A stretch of 64,000 nucleotides of DNA from Rhizobium sp. Root1334 (GCF_001426665.1 NZ_LMEY01000012.1:564152-628151), one strand, 5' to 3'. Counted from the stretch's first letter, positions 52,214-63,207 are shown. Notes: generated by a model from the letters alone, not told the origin. Program-made: numbers and translations.

Positions 52214-53550
52214 CGGCCCCTCTTTCCTCCACGCAGCTTCGATTTCTTGATCAACCCCTCATACTGCTGGGCAATCAGGTGACCCTGTACCTGTGCTACA
52301 GTATCAAGGGTAACGCTGACAACAATCAAAAGCGACGTACCACCAAGGTAGAACGGCACGCCGGTCTGCGCGATCATGACTTCAGGCAGAATGCAGACGA
52401 ACATCAGGTAGATCGCGCCGAGCACGGTGATGCGCGTCAACACGTAATCGATGTACTCAGCAGTGCGTTCACCTGGGCGAATACCGAGGATAAAACCGCC
52501 GTGCTTCTTCAGATTGTCGGCCGTGTCCTTCGGATTGAAAACGATGGCCGTATAGAAGAAGGCAAAGAACGCGATCATGCCACCGTAGAGCACCATGTAG
52601 AGCGGCTTGCCGTGGCCAAGGGCCGCGACGACGGTCGTTGCCCAGCCTGGCAGCGCTGCGCTATTGGCAAAGCCTGCAAGCGTTGCCGGCAGAAGCAGAA
52701 GCGACGACGCGAAGATCGCAGGAATAACGCCGGCGGTGTTAAGCTTCAGCGGCAGGTGAGACGTGTCGCCCTGGAACATCTTGTTGCCAACTTGCCGCTT
52801 CGGATACTGGATCAGAAGCCTGCGCTGGGCGCGCTCGACGAAGACGATCAGCGCGATAACGGCAACGACCATGACGATGATGGCCAGAATGAGCGGCGTC
52901 GACAGAGCGCCGGTGCGGCCCAGTTCGAGCGTACCAGCCAGAGCTGTCGGCAGATGCGCGACAATCCCGGCAAAGATGATCAGCGAAATACCGTTACCAA
53001 TGCCGCGCGATGTGATCTGCTCGCCAAGCCACATCAGGAACATCGTACCGCCAAGCAGCGAAATGACGGTCGAGATCCGGAAGAACCAGCCTGCGTCCAC
53101 GACCAGGCCATTGCCGCTTTCAAGGCCGACTGCAATGCCATAGGCCTGCAGCGTGCCGAGCAGCACCGTGCCGTAGCGGGTGTACTGGTTGATGACCTTG
53201 CGGCCCTGCTCGCCTTCCTTCTTCAACTGCTCCAGCGACGGGACCACGGAGGTCATCAGCTGAACGATGATGGAGGCGGAAATGTAAGGCATGATGCCGA
53301 GGGCGAAGATTGCCATGCGCTCGACGGCGCCGCCCGAAAACATGTTGAAAAGGCCGAGGATACCACCGCTCTGCCCGGCAAACGCCTGCGCAAAAGCTTC
53401 CGGATTCAGGCCTGGCAGCGGAATATATGTGCCAAGGCGATACACCAGAAGCGCGCCGAGGGTGAACCAGAGGCGGCGTTTCAAATCTTCGGCTTTTGCG
53501 AAAGTCGCAAAATTCAGGTTGGAGGCGAGCTGTTCCGCTGCAGAAGCCAT
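52210..53550 (-). CDS. secY: preprotein translocase subunit SecY
   Basis: A 446-residue channel subunit with ten transmembrane helices. [19 protein letters not shown] at the first helix, [19 protein letters not shown] SASIIVQL in helix 2, and the cytosolic C5 loop [20 protein letters not shown] are conserved. It pairs with SecE/SecG for Sec export. It is followed, with a four-base overlap, by adk. The 240-base gap upstream contains a terminator-like hairpin after rplO, so a promoter for secY in that gap is plausible. Confidence 0.98.
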   Translation of the reverse strand: MASAAEQLASNLNFATFAKAEDLKRRLWFTLGALLVYRLGTYIPLPGLNPEAFAQAFAGQSGGILGLFNMFSGGAVERMAIFALGIMPYISASIIVQLMTSVVPSLEQLKKEGEQGRKVINQYTRYGTVLLGTLQAYGIAVGLESGNGLVVDAGWFFRISTVISLLGGTMFLMWLGEQITSRGIGNGISLIIFAGIVAHLPTALAGTLELGRTGALSTPLILAIIVMVVAVIALIVFVERAQRRLLIQYPKRQVGNKMFQGDTSHLPLKLNTAGVIPAIFASSLLLLPATLAGFANSAALPGWATTVVAALGHGKPLYMVLYGGMIAFFAFFYTAIVFNPKDTADNLKKHGGFILGIRPGERTAEYIDYVLTRITVLGAIYLMFVCILPEVMIAQTGVPFYLGGTSLLIVVSVTLDTVAQVQGHLIAQQYEGLIKKSKLRGGKRGR

Positions 53551-53743
53551 GCAATTCTCCGCGTAGCCAGTTCGGAACCCGCGGGGAAACCCGGTCAGAT
53601 CCGGAAAAAAGCTATCTTCTTTTTATGAAAACCGGTTTGGAGACGACTGCTACCGCAATCACGCGCCTCACCGTAGTTCCCGATCAATATTCTGCTGCGC
53701 CGGACGAATCCGGCCGTGCAATCCGTGAGGCTCTCATATGGGA

Positions 53744-53778
53744 GCAAAACCGCCCGGTGTGAAGCACCCCGGGCGGTT
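53744..53778 (-). terminator. terminator-like hairpin between rplO and secY
   Basis: On the minus strand AACCGCCCGG (53778-53769) pairs with CCGGGCGGTT (53757-53748) around an 11-base loop, then TTTGC. It starts 14 bases after the rplO stop codon, the usual place for a terminator. Confidence 0.65.
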
Positions 53779-53791
53779 CATCAGCAACTAA

Positions 53792-54262
53792 TTATTCAGC
53801 AGCGCCCGAAAGCAGCTTGATCGAACCGCCAGCCTTTTCGATCTTTTCGATCGCAGGCTTGGAAGCGCCGGCAACTTCGATCGTTACCTTTGCCTTCAGT
53901 TCGCCGTCGGCGAGAACGCGTACGCCGTCCTTGGCGCGGCGGATAACGCCGGCAGCCGTCAGAGCAGCAGCATCGATGGTCTTGGAAGCATCAAGCTTCT
54001 TGGCATCGATTGCGATCTGGATACGGCCGAGCGACACAACAACAAAATCCGAACGGAAGATGTTGTTGAAGCCGCGCTTCGGCAGACGGCGGTAGATTGG
54101 CATCTGGCCGCCTTCGAAGCCGTTGATGGCAACGCCCGAACGAGCCTTCTGACCCTTGACACCGCGGCCGGCAGTCTTGCCGGATCCGGAGCCGATACCA
54201 CGGCCGAGACGCTTGCGGTTCTTCGTCGAACCTTCGTTGTCTTTGATTTCATTCAGTTTCAT
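53792..54262 (-). CDS. rplO: 50S ribosomal protein L15
   Basis: A 156-residue L15. [41 protein letters not shown] and [18 protein letters not shown] are diagnostic. It binds 23S rRNA late in 50S assembly. It is 13 bases from rpmD upstream. Downstream, a terminator-like hairpin stands before secY. Confidence 0.98.
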   Translation of the reverse strand: MKLNEIKDNEGSTKNRKRLGRGIGSGSGKTAGRGVKGQKARSGVAINGFEGGQMPIYRRLPKRGFNNIFRSDFVVVSLGRIQIAIDAKKLDASKTIDAAALTAAGVIRRAKDGVRVLADGELKAKVTIEVAGASKPAIEKIEKAGGSIKLLSGAAE

Positions 54263-54275
54263 GACGGTATCCCCC

Positions 54276-54479
54276 TCACTTCTCGTCGACGACGCGAACG
54301 AGATGCTGGACGGCCCGGATCATGCCGCGAACGGAAGGTGTATCTTCCAGAACGCTAACCCGGTGCATCTTGTTGAGACCGAGACCGATCAGCGTTGCGC
54401 GCTGTACGGCTGGGCGGCGAATGGGGCTGCCGATCTGTTCGACCGCAACCGTCTTCTTTGCAACTTCTTTCTTAGCCAT
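54276..54479 (-). CDS. rpmD: 50S ribosomal protein L30
   Basis: A 67-residue L30. [20 protein letters not shown] and [20 protein letters not shown] are typical, with the short charged N-terminal extension of alphaproteobacteria ([13 protein letters not shown]). It lies 13 bases after rpsE and 13 before rplO. Confidence 0.97.
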   Translation of the reverse strand: MAKKEVAKKTVAVEQIGSPIRRPAVQRATLIGLGLNKMHRVSVLEDTPSVRGMIRAVQHLVRVVDEK

Positions 54480-54492
54480 TGTTCAGGCTCCC

Positions 54493-55062
54493 TTATTCTT
54501 CGGAAGCAACGCCGGCGGATACGCGGCGGCTCTGCAGGGTGGCATACTTCATGCCGCGCTGAGCTGCGATATCCTTCGGGTGCATCTGGCTCTTCAGGGC
54601 GTCGAACGTGGCGCGAATCATGTTGTACGGGTTCGAAGAACCAGTCGACTTCGCAACAACGTCGTGCATGCCGAGCGTTTCGAAAACGGCGCGCATCGGA
54701 CCACCGGCGATGATACCGGTACCGGCCTTGGCGGCACGCAGCAGAACCTTGCCTGCGCCGTGACGGCCATGAACGTCGTGATGAAGCGTACGACCCGAGC
54801 GCAGCGGAACGAAGATCAGTTCGCGCTTGGCAGCTTCGGTGGCCTTGCGGATGGCTTCCGGCACTTCACGTGCCTTGCCATGACCGAAGCCAACGCGGCC
54901 CTTCTGGTCGCCGACGACGACGAGAGCAGCAAAGCCGAAACGACGGCCACCCTTGACGACTTTTGCGACGCGGTTGATTGCTACGAGCTTGTCAACGAAT
55001 TCGCTGTCGCGCTCCTCGCGGTTCTGGCGATCGTCGCGAGAACCTCTTTTTTCTTGTGCCAT
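54493..55062 (-). CDS. rpsE: 30S ribosomal protein S5
   Basis: A 189-residue S5, important for decoding fidelity. [34 protein letters not shown] and [16 protein letters not shown] are diagnostic. The N-terminus has a charged extension ([19 protein letters not shown]) usual in Rhizobiales. A perfect 13-bp hairpin stands in the 133-base gap upstream of it. Confidence 0.98.
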   Translation of the reverse strand: MAQEKRGSRDDRQNREERDSEFVDKLVAINRVAKVVKGGRRFGFAALVVVGDQKGRVGFGHGKAREVPEAIRKATEAAKRELIFVPLRSGRTLHHDVHGRHGAGKVLLRAAKAGTGIIAGGPMRAVFETLGMHDVVAKSTGSSNPYNMIRATFDALKSQMHPKDIAAQRGMKYATLQSRRVSAGVASEE

Positions 55063-55106
55063 TGTCCTTTTCCTTTTTCTTTTCCGGGTGCAATCGGCAG
55101 ATTGAC

Positions 55107-55141
55107 AAAGGTCGCTTCGGTTTCATTGAACCGAAGCGACC
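55107..55141 (-). terminator. 13-bp perfect hairpin between rplR and rpsE
   Basis: 55110-55122 and 55129-55141 are exact reverse complements with a six-base loop. On the minus strand the stem is followed by TTTG. It starts 55 bases after the rplR stop and ends 45 bases before the rpsE start. Confidence 0.6.
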
Positions 55142-55195
55142 GGGTATTATCCGAGCAATTTTTATAAGTCCAGACACGAATGCCTGGAAACTGCA

Positions 55196-55558
55196 TCAGA
55201 AGTTCAGGCCACCCTCGCGGGCTGCCTCGGCGAGCGCCTTGACGCGGCCGTGATAGATGAAGGCGCCACGGTCAAAGACGACGTCCTTGACACCAGCCTT
55301 CGAGGCGCGCTCTGCGAGGAGCTTGCCAACGGCAGCAGCAGCTGCCGTGTCAGCACCCGTCTTAAGCGACGGACGCAGATCCGTGTCGAGTGTCGAGGCA
55401 GACGCGACGGTCTTGCCTGCAACATCATCGATAACCTGTGCGTAGATGTTCTTCGACGAGCGATGAACGGACAGGCGCAGACGGCCATTGGCCACTGCCT
55501 TGACTTGACGGCGCACGCGGCTGGCGCGGCGCACAAGTGTATCTTTCCTTGTAGCCAT
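55196..55558 (-). CDS. rplR: 50S ribosomal protein L18
   Basis: A 120-residue L18 that binds 5S rRNA together with L5. [30 protein letters not shown] and the closing [20 protein letters not shown] are invariant features. It lies 12 bases after rplF. Confidence 0.98.
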   Translation of the reverse strand: MATRKDTLVRRASRVRRQVKAVANGRLRLSVHRSSKNIYAQVIDDVAGKTVASASTLDTDLRPSLKTGADTAAAAAVGKLLAERASKAGVKDVVFDRGAFIYHGRVKALAEAAREGGLNF

Positions 55559-55570
55559 TTCGCGTGATCC

Positions 55571-56104
55571 TTACTTCTTCTTGCCTTCTTTGCGGACAAT
55601 CCGCTCGCCAGCATACTTGACGCCCTTGCCCTTGTAGGGCTCGGGGCCACGGTATTCGCGGATTTCTGCCGCGACCTGGCCGACCTGCTGCTTGTTGATG
55701 CCGGTGACGACGATTTCCGTCGGCTTCGGCACAGCAATCGAGATGCCTTCAGGAGTCTGATAGACCACGTCGTGGCTGAAACCGAGTGCGAGCTGCAGGT
55801 TCTTGCCCTGAAGCGACGCGCGGTAACCAACGCCGTTGATTTCGAGCTTGCGCTCGAAGCCGTCCTTGACGCCCTTGAAGATGTTTTCGATCATCGTGCG
55901 GGACATGCCCCACTTCGACCGAGCATCCTTGGACTGGTCAACCGGGGTCACCGACACCGCGTTGTCTTCCAGCTTTACGAGAACTTCGTCGTTCGCAACG
56001 AAGATGAGTTCGCCTTTCGGGCCCTTTGCAGTCACTGTCTGGCCATTAACCGTGGCTGTGACACCTGCAGGAACCTGAACGGGCTTTTTACCGATACGAG
56101 ACAT
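55571..56104 (-). CDS. rplF: 50S ribosomal protein L6
   Basis: A 177-residue L6 near the factor-binding centre. [36 protein letters not shown] and [20 protein letters not shown] are diagnostic. It is followed by rplR after 12 bases and preceded by rpsH after 43. Confidence 0.98.
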   Translation of the reverse strand: MSRIGKKPVQVPAGVTATVNGQTVTAKGPKGELIFVANDEVLVKLEDNAVSVTPVDQSKDARSKWGMSRTMIENIFKGVKDGFERKLEINGVGYRASLQGKNLQLALGFSHDVVYQTPEGISIAVPKPTEIVVTGINKQQVGQVAAEIREYRGPEPYKGKGVKYAGERIVRKEGKKK

Positions 56105-56147
56105 ATTTCAAACCTGTCTGTCCGTTATGGAGATCACTGCTACCGTA

Positions 56148-56546
56148 TTAGAATACGGAGCAGAGAACCTCGCCACCAACGTTCTGTTCGCGTGCCTGAT
56201 GATCGGCCATCACACCCTTCGGAGTCGAAAGGATAGTGATACCGAGACCGTTCGCGACCTGCGGAATGGACTTGACCGAGACATAAACCCGGCGGCCCGG
56301 CTTCGATACGCGGCCGATCTCACGGATCACCGACGCACCTTCGTAGTACTTCAACTCGATATTCAGCTCGGCCTTGCCGTTGCCGAATTCGGTTTCCGAG
56401 TAACCGCGGATGTAGCCTTCAGCCTGAAGGACATCCAGAACGCGTGCGCGCAGCTTGGAAGCCGGCGTGGAAACGCTCGACTTGCGGCGGGAAGCACCGT
56501 TGCGGATACGTGTGAGCATATCGCCCAGCGGATCAGTCATTGCCAT
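56148..56546 (-). CDS. rpsH: 30S ribosomal protein S8
   Basis: A 132-residue S8. [13 protein letters not shown] at the start and [20 protein letters not shown] at the C-terminus are diagnostic. In enterobacteria S8 autoregulates the spc operon at the rplE start; I see no obvious mimic of its rRNA site at the rplX-rplE junction here. Confidence 0.98.
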   Translation of the reverse strand: MAMTDPLGDMLTRIRNGASRRKSSVSTPASKLRARVLDVLQAEGYIRGYSETEFGNGKAELNIELKYYEGASVIREIGRVSKPGRRVYVSVKSIPQVANGLGITILSTPKGVMADHQAREQNVGGEVLCSVF

Positions 56547-56558
56547 GTACCCGTCTCC

Positions 56559-56864
56559 TTACCAGCTCGACTTAACAATGCCCGGCACCTTGCCGAAATT
56601 GCCAAGTTCACGAAGCGCAATACGCGACATCTTGAGTTTGCGATAATATGCGCGCGGACGACCCGTTACTTCGCAACGATTGCGAACGCGGGTCTTGGAG
56701 CCGTCACGCGGGAGGCTGGCCAGCTTCAGAGTAGCCTTGAAACGCTCTTCGATCGGAAGAGACTGGTTCATGATGGTGGCCTTCAGGGCTGCGCGCTTGG
56801 ACGCATCCTGGGCAACCGACTTACGGCGGCGATTGTTCTTTTCAATTGCGCTCGTCTTCGCCAT
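56559..56864 (-). CDS. rpsN: 30S ribosomal protein S14
   Basis: A 101-residue S14 of the long, zinc-free form: it has a single Cys ([16 protein letters not shown]) instead of CxxC pairs, and ends [11 protein letters not shown]. It lies 31 bases after rplE and 12 before rpsH. Confidence 0.98.
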   Translation of the reverse strand: MAKTSAIEKNNRRRKSVAQDASKRAALKATIMNQSLPIEERFKATLKLASLPRDGSKTRVRNRCEVTGRPRAYYRKLKMSRIALRELGNFGKVPGIVKSSW

Positions 56865-56895
56865 TCAACTTAATCCTTCTGCTTGTCGTTACGGC

Positions 56896-57456
56896 TTACG
56901 TGCGAAACGGGAAGTTGAACTCTGTAAGCAGAGCGCGAGCTTCGTCGTCGTTCGTTGCCGTCGTGCAAACGATGATGTCCATGCCCCACATCTGATCAAC
57001 CTTGTCGTAGTTGATCTCCGGGAACACAATGTGTTCCTTGACACCCATGGCGAAGTTGCCACGGCCGTCAAAGCTCTTCGGATTCAGGCCGCGGAAATCT
57101 CGAACGCGCGGAAGCGCGATGTTGATCAGGCGGTCCAGGAATTCGTACATGCGAACGCCGCGCAGGGTAACCTTTGCGCCGATCGGCATGCCTTCGCGCA
57201 GCTTGAAGCCGGCGATGGAGGTGCGGGCCTTGGTGATGACCGGCTTCTGGCCGGCAATCGCTGCGAGGTCTGCTGCAGCAACCGTTGGCTTCTTGGAATC
57301 AGCCGTCGATTCGCCAACGCCCATGTTGATGACGATCTTGTCGAGGCGCGGGATCTGCATGACGTTTGCGTAGGAGAACTTCTCCTGCATTGCCTTGGAG
57401 ATACGCTCAACGTATTCCGTCTTCAGACGGGGCTCATACTTCTTGGTGTCAGCCAT
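56896..57456 (-). CDS. rplE: 50S ribosomal protein L5
   Basis: A 186-residue L5 that binds 5S r[40 protein letters not shown] and [15 protein letters not shown] [18 protein letters not shown] are diagnostic. The ATG at 57456 overlaps the rplX stop by eight bases. The longer start at 57483 lies inside rplX. Confidence 0.97.
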   Translation of the reverse strand: MADTKKYEPRLKTEYVERISKAMQEKFSYANVMQIPRLDKIVINMGVGESTADSKKPTVAAADLAAIAGQKPVITKARTSIAGFKLREGMPIGAKVTLRGVRMYEFLDRLINIALPRVRDFRGLNPKSFDGRGNFAMGVKEHIVFPEINYDKVDQMWGMDIIVCTTATNDDEARALLTEFNFPFRT

Positions 57457-57760
57457 CGATCGACACTCCCGAACGCTTTGCAACGCGAACCTTCTTGTCG
57501 CCGTCGATCTTGAAACCGACGCGAGTCGGCTTGCCGTCCTTGGGGTCGGCGATCGCGATGTTCGACAGGTGAATCGACGCTTCCTTGTTGATGATGCCGG
57601 CTTCCTGGCTCTGGGTCTGGCGCTGGTGACGCTTCACCATGTTGACGCCACGCACAACAGCCCGGTCTTCCTTAGGCAGAACCTGGAGAACTTCCCCAGA
57701 ACGGCCCTTGTCCTTGCCGGTCAATACGACGACCTTGTCGCCCTTGCGAATCTTTTGCAT
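57449..57760 (-). CDS. rplX: 50S ribosomal protein L24
   Basis: A 103-residue L24, an early 50S assembly protein. [19 protein letters not shown] is the KOW motif, with [18 protein letters not shown] after it. It is 12 bases from rplN and overlaps rplE by eight bases. Confidence 0.98.
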   Translation of the reverse strand: MQKIRKGDKVVVLTGKDKGRSGEVLQVLPKEDRAVVRGVNMVKRHQRQTQSQEAGIINKEASIHLSNIAIADPKDGKPTRVGFKIDGDKKVRVAKRSGVSIDG

Positions 57761-57772
57761 CTCAATCGCTCC

Positions 57773-58141
57773 TTACAGTACTTCTGGAGCCAGCGAGATG
57801 ATCTTCATGTGGTTCTTGGCGCGAAGTTCGCGCGGAACCGGTCCGAAGATACGGGTGCCGATCGGCTCTTTCTTGTTGTCGATAAGAACAGCTGCGTTGT
57901 TATCGAACCGGATGACGCTGCCGTCCGGACGACGGATGTCCTTGGCTGTGCGAACCACAACCGCCTTCATCACATCACCCTTCTTGACGCGGCCGCGCGG
58001 AATAGCTTCCTTGATCGAAACGACGATAATGTCGCCGACCGAAGCGTACTTGCGCTTGGAACCGCCCAGCACCTTGATGCACATGACACGACGTGCGCCG
58101 GAATTATCCGCCACGTCGAGGTTTGTTTGCATCTGAATCAT
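57773..58141 (-). CDS. rplN: 50S ribosomal protein L14
   Basis: A 122-residue L14. [37 protein letters not shown] and the C-terminal [22 protein letters not shown] are diagnostic. The ATG at 58141 is used; the upstream frame (to 58288) is in the rpsQ-rplN gap, which carries a terminator-like hairpin. Confidence 0.98.
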   Translation of the reverse strand: MIQMQTNLDVADNSGARRVMCIKVLGGSKRKYASVGDIIVVSIKEAIPRGRVKKGDVMKAVVVRTAKDIRRPDGSVIRFDNNAAVLIDNKKEPIGTRIFGPVPRELRAKNHMKIISLAPEVL

Positions 58142-58291
58142 GTCAGGTCGCCTTCTTGTTGTGACCGGACCGGTTGGGCCAACCTCATCAGATTGAGGGC
58201 CCCCTGTTCCAGCTTCTAAATTTCTGTTCTCGCGCGGGATCGATCGTTGCCAGGGTGGTTTCCCAAACAGGACCTTCCGTGCGCTCAAAGC

Positions 58292-58317
58292 AAAAGAACG
58301 CCCGTAGACGAGCGTCC
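58292..58317 (-). terminator. terminator-like hairpin between rpsQ and rplN
   Basis: On the minus strand GGACGC (58317-58312) pairs with GCGTTC (58301-58296, one G-U), continuing after a mismatch with CGT/ACG, then TTTTGC. It lies ~63 bases after the rpsQ stop in a 238-base gap. Confidence 0.6.
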
Positions 58318-58379
58318 TTGCGCTGCTTCATACAGATTTTCGCAGCCGACGCAAGGGCCGGATGCGAAAGTCTTAAGAA

Positions 58380-58616
58380 TTAGGCCTGAACGGAAACCAC
58401 TGTCCAGGTCTTATCCTTGGAGATCGGCGCGCATTCCTCGATGGAAACCTGGTCGCCGACCTTGTACTGGTTGTTCTCGTCATGCGCCTTGTACTTCTTG
58501 GACCGGCGAACGGTCTTCTGGAAGATCGGGTGCGCGAAACGACGCTCGACACGGACCACAACGGTCTTATCGTTCTTGTCGCTGACGACTGTGCCCTGCA
58601 GAATGCGTTTTGGCAT
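58380..58616 (-). CDS. rpsQ: 30S ribosomal protein S17
   Basis: A 78-residue S17. [21 protein letters not shown] and [19 protein letters not shown] are typical, with the conserved [18 protein letters not shown]. It follows rpmC by 12 bases. Downstream is a 238-base gap with a terminator-like hairpin before rplN. Confidence 0.98.
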   Translation of the reverse strand: MPKRILQGTVVSDKNDKTVVVRVERRFAHPIFQKTVRRSKKYKAHDENNQYKVGDQVSIEECAPISKDKTWTVVSVQA

Positions 58617-58628
58617 ATTCTTTGATCC

Positions 58629-58829
58629 TTAAGCCTTGGCTTCTGCCGCCTTCTGGCGGGCAATGGTTTTGACGCGCGCAATGTCCTTACGGACTTCATT
58701 GATGCGCGACGACTTTTCGAGCTGGCCTGTAGCCTTCTGGAAGCGCAGATTGAACTGCTCTTTCTTCAGCTTGGCAAGCTCTTCGTTGAGCTGATCGGCG
58801 CTGAGCGCGCGGACGGTATCGGCTTTCAT
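58629..58829 (-). CDS. rpmC: 50S ribosomal protein L29
   Basis: A 66-residue two-helix L29 at the exit tunnel. [21 protein letters not shown] and [12 protein letters not shown] are diagnostic. It lies 12 bases after rplP and 12 before rpsQ. Confidence 0.98.
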   Translation of the reverse strand: MKADTVRALSADQLNEELAKLKKEQFNLRFQKATGQLEKSSRINEVRKDIARVKTIARQKAAEAKA

Positions 58830-58841
58830 GGGCTTTACTCC

Positions 58842-59255
58842 TTACTCTGCAATGCGCTGTACGAAGCGCGTCTTGACAGAGAGTTTCGCAGCACCAAGGC
58901 GAAGCGCCTCACGGGCGAGTTCTTCGCTGACGCCGTCGATTTCGAACATCATTCGGCCGGGCTTGACCTTGCAAGCCCAATATTCAACCGAACCCTTACC
59001 TTTACCCATACGAACTTCGGTCGGCTTAGCCGTGACCGGTACGTCTGGGAATACGCGGATCCATACGCGGCCGGCACGTTTCATGTGACGGGTGATCGCG
59101 CGGCGGGCCGCTTCGATCTCGCGTGCGTTTACGCGGTTCGGCTCCTGAGACTTCAGGCCGAATTCACCGAAAGCAAGGTCGGAACCGCCCTTGGCAACGC
59201 CCTTGATGCGTCCCTTGAACTGCTTGCGGTACTTAGTGCGCTTTGGCTGCAACAT
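58842..59255 (-). CDS. rplP: 50S ribosomal protein L16
   Basis: A 137-residue L16, needed for the peptidyl-transferase centre. [36 protein letters not shown] and [21 protein letters not shown] are invariant features, including the Arg (in [12 protein letters not shown]) that is hydroxylated in some bacteria. It is 38 bases after rpsC. Confidence 0.98.
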   Translation of the reverse strand: MLQPKRTKYRKQFKGRIKGVAKGGSDLAFGEFGLKSQEPNRVNAREIEAARRAITRHMKRAGRVWIRVFPDVPVTAKPTEVRMGKGKGSVEYWACKVKPGRMMFEIDGVSEELAREALRLGAAKLSVKTRFVQRIAE

Positions 59256-59293
59256 TTTTTTAATTCTCCGATATTAGCTGCCAGGAACGACTG

Positions 59294-60007
59294 TTACGCG
59301 TTTTCGCGACGACGGTTGTTGCTGCTGGGGCCCTGGGCATCTGCCTCGGACGAACGACGCTCGGAAGCCATCGGATCGTGTTCGAGGATTTCGCCCTTGA
59401 AGATCCAGACCTTGATGCCGCAGATACCGAAAGCGGTCTTGGCTTCAGCCACACCGTAGTCGATGTCGGCGCGAAGCGTGTGCAACGGCACGCGGCCTTC
59501 ACGGTACCATTCGGTACGAGCGATTTCAGCACCGCCGAGACGGCCGCCGCAGGTGATCTTGATGCCTTCGGCGCCAAGACGCATTGCGGACTGAACGGCA
59601 CGCTTCATCGCACGGCGGAAAGCCACGCGGCGTTCGAGCTGCTGAGCGATCGACTGGGCGACGAGCGTCGAGTCGACTTCCGGCTTGCGCACTTCAACGA
59701 TGTTGAGGTGCGTTTCCGACTTGGTCATCTCGCCGATCTTCTTGCGCAGCTTTTCGATGTCTGCGCCCTTCTTGCCGATGATCAGGCCCGGGCGAGCCGA
59801 GTGGATCGTGACGCGGCACTTCTTGTGCGGACGCTCGATAACCACCTTGGCGATACCAGCCTGCTTCAGCTCTTCCATGACGTAGGCACGGATCTTCAGG
59901 TCTTCGTGAAGAAGCTGACCGTATTCTGCGTTGTCCGCGAACCAGCGGCTATCCCAGGTACGGTTGATGCCGAGGCGGAAGCCGACTGGATTGATCTTCT
60001 GACCCAT
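59294..60007 (-). CDS. rpsC: 30S ribosomal protein S3
   Basis: A 237-residue S3 at the mRNA entry site. [20 protein letters not shown], the KH-domain motif [16 protein letters not shown] and [15 protein letters not shown] [15 protein letters not shown] are diagnostic. The ATG shares its first base with the rplV stop (TAATG), so they are translationally coupled. Confidence 0.98.
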   Translation of the reverse strand: MGQKINPVGFRLGINRTWDSRWFADNAEYGQLLHEDLKIRAYVMEELKQAGIAKVVIERPHKKCRVTIHSARPGLIIGKKGADIEKLRKKIGEMTKSETHLNIVEVRKPEVDSTLVAQSIAQQLERRVAFRRAMKRAVQSAMRLGAEGIKITCGGRLGGAEIARTEWYREGRVPLHTLRADIDYGVAEAKTAFGICGIKVWIFKGEILEHDPMASERRSSEADAQGPSSNNRRRENA

Positions 60008-60396
60008 TATGCGGCCTCCCCTTTAGCTTCGACTTCGCGAACAACGATCGTCAGATGCGCGAAAGGCTTTTCGATACGCGATGCACGGCCACGGCCACGA
60101 GCGTGGAAACGCTTCATGACGATGGACTTGCCAACGTAAGCTTCGGCAACGATCAGGCTGTCGACGTCGAGATCGTGGTTGTTTTCTGCGTTAGCGATCG
60201 CAGATTCCAGCGTCTTCTTGACAGTGTCCGAGATCCGCTTGCGCGAGAACTCGAGTTCGGCCAGAGCCCGGTCAACCTTCTTGCCGCGGATCATCGCAGC
60301 TACCAGGTTGAGCTTCTGGGGGCTGACGCGGATCGTGCGCGCGATTGCCTGCGCCTCGTTATCCTTCAGCCGGCGTTCGGCTTTTGCCTTGCCCAT
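60007..60396 (-). CDS. rplV: 50S ribosomal protein L22
   Basis: A 129-residue L22 lining the exit tunnel. [40 protein letters not shown] and the hairpin [20 protein letters not shown] are diagnostic. It is two bases after rpsS and shares one base with rpsC. Confidence 0.98.
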   Translation of the reverse strand: MGKAKAERRLKDNEAQAIARTIRVSPQKLNLVAAMIRGKKVDRALAELEFSRKRISDTVKKTLESAIANAENNHDLDVDSLIVAEAYVGKSIVMKRFHARGRGRASRIEKPFAHLTIVVREVEAKGEAA

Positions 60397-60398
60397 AA

Positions 60399-60677
60399 TT
60401 ACTTCCTCTTTGCCTTCTTGTCCGCACCGTGACCGTAATAGGTCCGGGTCGGAGAGAATTCACCGAACTTGTGACCGATCATGTCTTCGTTGACACTGAC
60501 CGGAACATGCTTGCTGCCATTGTAGACGCCGAACGTGAGACCGACGAACTGCGGCAGGATCGTGGAGCGGCGGCTCCACATCTTGATCACTTCGTTGCGG
60601 CCGCCTTCACGAACCTTCTCAGCCTTCTTGAGAAGATAGCCGTCAACAAACGGACCTTTCCATACTGAACGAGTCAT
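60399..60677 (-). CDS. rpsS: 30S ribosomal protein S19
   Basis: A 92-residue S19 of the 30S head. [41 protein letters not shown] and [20 protein letters not shown] are invariant. It is 15 bases after rplB. Confidence 0.98.
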   Translation of the reverse strand: MTRSVWKGPFVDGYLLKKAEKVREGGRNEVIKMWSRRSTILPQFVGLTFGVYNGSKHVPVSVNEDMIGHKFGEFSPTRTYYGHGADKKAKRK

Positions 60678-60692
60678 TGGAGACTTCCTCTC

Positions 60693-61529
60693 TTACTTCT
60701 TACGCTGATGACGCGAGCGCATGATGAACTTGTCGGTCGACTTGTTCGAGCGCGTACGCTTGCCCTTGGTGGGCTTACCCCAAGGCGAAACCGGATGACG
60801 GCCACCCGAGGTGCGGCCTTCACCACCGCCGTGCGGGTGGTCAACAGGGTTCATGACGACGCCGCGAACATGCGGACGCTTGCCACGCCAAACCGAACGA
60901 CCGGCCTTGCCGTCGTTGATGTTGCCGTGATCGGGGTTGGAAACTGCACCGACCGTTGCAAGGCAGGAGCCGTGCACCAGGCGCTGTTCGCCAGACGACA
61001 GGCGAAGGATCGCCATGCCCTGGTCGCGACCAACCAGCTGAACGTAGGCGCCGGCGGAGCGAGCGATCTGACCGCCCTTGCCCGGCTTCATCTCGACGTT
61101 GTGAACGATCGAACCAACCGGCATGTACTGAAGCGGCATGGTGTTGCCTGGCTTCACGTCAACCTGCTTTTCCGAAGCAATCACCTTGTCGCCGGCAGCG
61201 AGGCGCTGCGGAGCAATGATGTAAGCCTGTTCGCCGTCCGCATAGTTGATCAGCGCGATGAACGCCGTGCGGTTCGGGTCGTATTCGAGGCGTGCAACCG
61301 TGCCTTCAACGTCGAACTTGCGACGCTTGAAGTCGATCAGACGATAGGTACGCTTGTGACCACCGCCCTGGAAACGCACGGTGATGCGGCCAGTGTTGTT
61401 ACGTCCGCCCTTGGAGGACAGGCCTTCGGTCAGCGACTTGACCGGCTTGCCCTTGTGCAGGCCGGACCGGTCGACGATGACCAGCTGGCGCTGGCTCGGG
61501 GTGATCGGATTGAAACTTTTCAATGCCAT
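60693..61529 (-). CDS. rplB: 50S ribosomal protein L2
   Basis: A 278-residue L2, close to the peptidyl-transferase centre. [31 protein letters not shown], and the C-terminal [20 protein letters not shown] with the essential His are present. It is 11 bases after rplW. Confidence 0.98.
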   Translation of the reverse strand: MALKSFNPITPSQRQLVIVDRSGLHKGKPVKSLTEGLSSKGGRNNTGRITVRFQGGGHKRTYRLIDFKRRKFDVEGTVARLEYDPNRTAFIALINYADGEQAYIIAPQRLAAGDKVIASEKQVDVKPGNTMPLQYMPVGSIVHNVEMKPGKGGQIARSAGAYVQLVGRDQGMAILRLSSGEQRLVHGSCLATVGAVSNPDHGNINDGKAGRSVWRGKRPHVRGVVMNPVDHPHGGGEGRTSGGRHPVSPWGKPTKGKRTRSNKSTDKFIMRSRHQRKK

Positions 61530-61540
61530 TGTTCTATTCC

Positions 61541-61834
61541 TCAGAGTCCGGTGGAGACGTCGATGGTCTGACCGTCAGCGAGTGTGACGATTGCCTTCTT
61601 GACGTCCTTCTGCCGGCCCGCGAAACCGCGGAAGCGCTTCAGCTTGCCCTTGCGGACGAGCGTGTTCACAGCCGTAACCTTGACGCCGAACAGCGCTTCG
61701 ATCGCAGCCTTGATTTCCGGCTTCGACGCGCCCTTGGCGACGTTGAAGATGATCTGGTTCTGTTCAGAAACCAGCGTCGACTTTTCGGTGATCGACGGAG
61801 CGAGGATCACATCGTAGTGGCGAAGGTCAGTCAT
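61541..61834 (-). CDS. rplW: 50S ribosomal protein L23
   Basis: A 97-residue L23, docking site for trigger factor and SRP at the exit tunnel. [40 protein letters not shown] and [16 protein letters not shown] are diagnostic. The ATG overlaps the rplD stop by four bases. Confidence 0.98.
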   Translation of the reverse strand: MTDLRHYDVILAPSITEKSTLVSEQNQIIFNVAKGASKPEIKAAIEALFGVKVTAVNTLVRKGKLKRFRGFAGRQKDVKKAIVTLADGQTIDVSTGL

Positions 61835-62451
61835 TTAAACCGCTCCTCAAGAGCTTCAACTGCAGCCTTGGACAGGACGAGCTTGCCGCGGCGCAGAATG
61901 TCATAAACGTTGATGCCCTGCACCGGCAGAACGTCCACGTTCGGGATGTTCTGAGCTGCGAGCTTGAAATTGCTGTCGAGTTCGGCGCCGCCGATGAACA
62001 GCACGTTGGTCAGGCCGAGCGTTGCGAACGCGCCGGTCAGCACCTTCGTCTTGGCTTCAGCAGCAACCAGGCTGTCAACGATGATCAGCTCTTCGGCACG
62101 CAGCTTGGCGGACAGCGCATGACGCAGGCCGAGAGCACGAACCTTCTTGGGCAGGTCATGGGCGTGGCTGCGAACAACCGGGCCATGAGCCTTACCACCG
62201 CCGCGGAACTGCGGAGCACGAGCCGAATGGTGACGAGCGCGGCCCGTACCCTTCTGCTTGAACATCTTGGCGCCGGTGCGTGCGACTTCTGCACGGCCCT
62301 TGGCCTTATGCGTACCCTGCTGCTTCTTGGCAAGCTGCCAGCGAACGACGCGGGCAATGATATCTTCGCGCGGCTCAAGGCCGAAAATCGCGTCGGACAG
62401 GGAAACCTTACCGGCCTCTTTGCCCTCGAGTGTGGTGACGTTGAGATCCAT
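61831..62451 (-). CDS. rplD: 50S ribosomal protein L4
   Basis: A 206-residue L4. [21 protein letters not shown], the tunnel loop [20 protein letters not shown], and the C-terminal [24 protein letters not shown] region are diagnostic. In enterobacteria L4 autoregulates the S10 operon; no matching S10 leader is recognisable upstream of rpsJ here. Overlaps rplW by four bases. Confidence 0.98.
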   Translation of the reverse strand: MDLNVTTLEGKEAGKVSLSDAIFGLEPREDIIARVVRWQLAKKQQGTHKAKGRAEVARTGAKMFKQKGTGRARHHSARAPQFRGGGKAHGPVVRSHAHDLPKKVRALGLRHALSAKLRAEELIIVDSLVAAEAKTKVLTGAFATLGLTNVLFIGGAELDSNFKLAAQNIPNVDVLPVQGINVYDILRRGKLVLSKAAVEALEERFK

Positions 62452-62463
62452 GATCTGGCCCCC

Positions 62464-63144
62464 TTACTTGGCTGCGCGCACAGCGGCAGGACGCGGAGCG
62501 TCAGCCGGAGTGCCGGACTTGATGGCGTCGCGAACGACGATCCATGCGCCCTTGGAGCCGGGTACGGCGCCCTTGACGAGGATCAGACCGCGGTCTTCAT
62601 CGGTGGAGACCACTTCCAGGTTCTGGGTGGTGATGCGTGTCTGACCCATGTGGCCAGCCATGCGCTTACCCTTCCAGACGCGGCCCGGATCCTGGTTGGA
62701 ACCAGTCGAACCATGCGAACGGTGCGATACGGACACGCCGTGCGTTGCACGCAGACCGCCGAAGTTGTGGCGCTTGATGGCACCGGCAAAACCCTTACCG
62801 GCAGATGTACCGGTAACGTCGACCAGCTGGCCGGCGACGAAATGGTTTGCAGTGAGCTCAGCGCCGACATCGATCAGATTGTCCGACGAAACGCGGAACT
62901 CAACGACCTTGGCCTTCGGCTCTACATTGGCGGCAGCGAACTGACCACGCAACGGCTTGCTCGTGTTCTTGACCTTGGACTGGCCGGCACCGAGCTGAAC
63001 TGCGGTGTAGCCATTCTTGTCTTCTGTGCGATGGGCCACAACCTGGCAGTTTTCCATCCGCAATACTGTAACCGGGATGTGCTCACCAGCGTCGTTATAG
63101 ACGCGGGTCATCCCAATTTTCTGTGCAATCACACCTGAACGCAT
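62464..63144 (-). CDS. rplC: 50S ribosomal protein L3
   Basis: A 226-residue L3, an early assembly protein. [39 protein letters not shown] and [22 protein letters not shown] [18 protein letters not shown] are diagnostic. It ends in an Ala/Pro-rich tail ([15 protein letters not shown]) longer than in enterobacteria. The ATG follows AGAGGAATG. A 154-base gap with a weak stem separates it from rpsJ. Confidence 0.98.
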   Translation of the reverse strand: MRSGVIAQKIGMTRVYNDAGEHIPVTVLRMENCQVVAHRTEDKNGYTAVQLGAGQSKVKNTSKPLRGQFAAANVEPKAKVVEFRVSSDNLIDVGAELTANHFVAGQLVDVTGTSAGKGFAGAIKRHNFGGLRATHGVSVSHRSHGSTGSNQDPGRVWKGKRMAGHMGQTRITTQNLEVVSTDEDRGLILVKGAVPGSKGAWIVVRDAIKSGTPADAPRPAAVRAAK

Positions 63145-63207
63145 TGGTTCATTCCTCTTAAGAGTTAGCGACGGAGCAAACCCCGTTGCATCTCTGGTTT
63201 AAGGTTT

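Noticed and set aside
52279..53628. 449-codon plus-strand open frame
   Set aside because: Antisense to secY; rich in Arg/His/Gln with no family resemblance.
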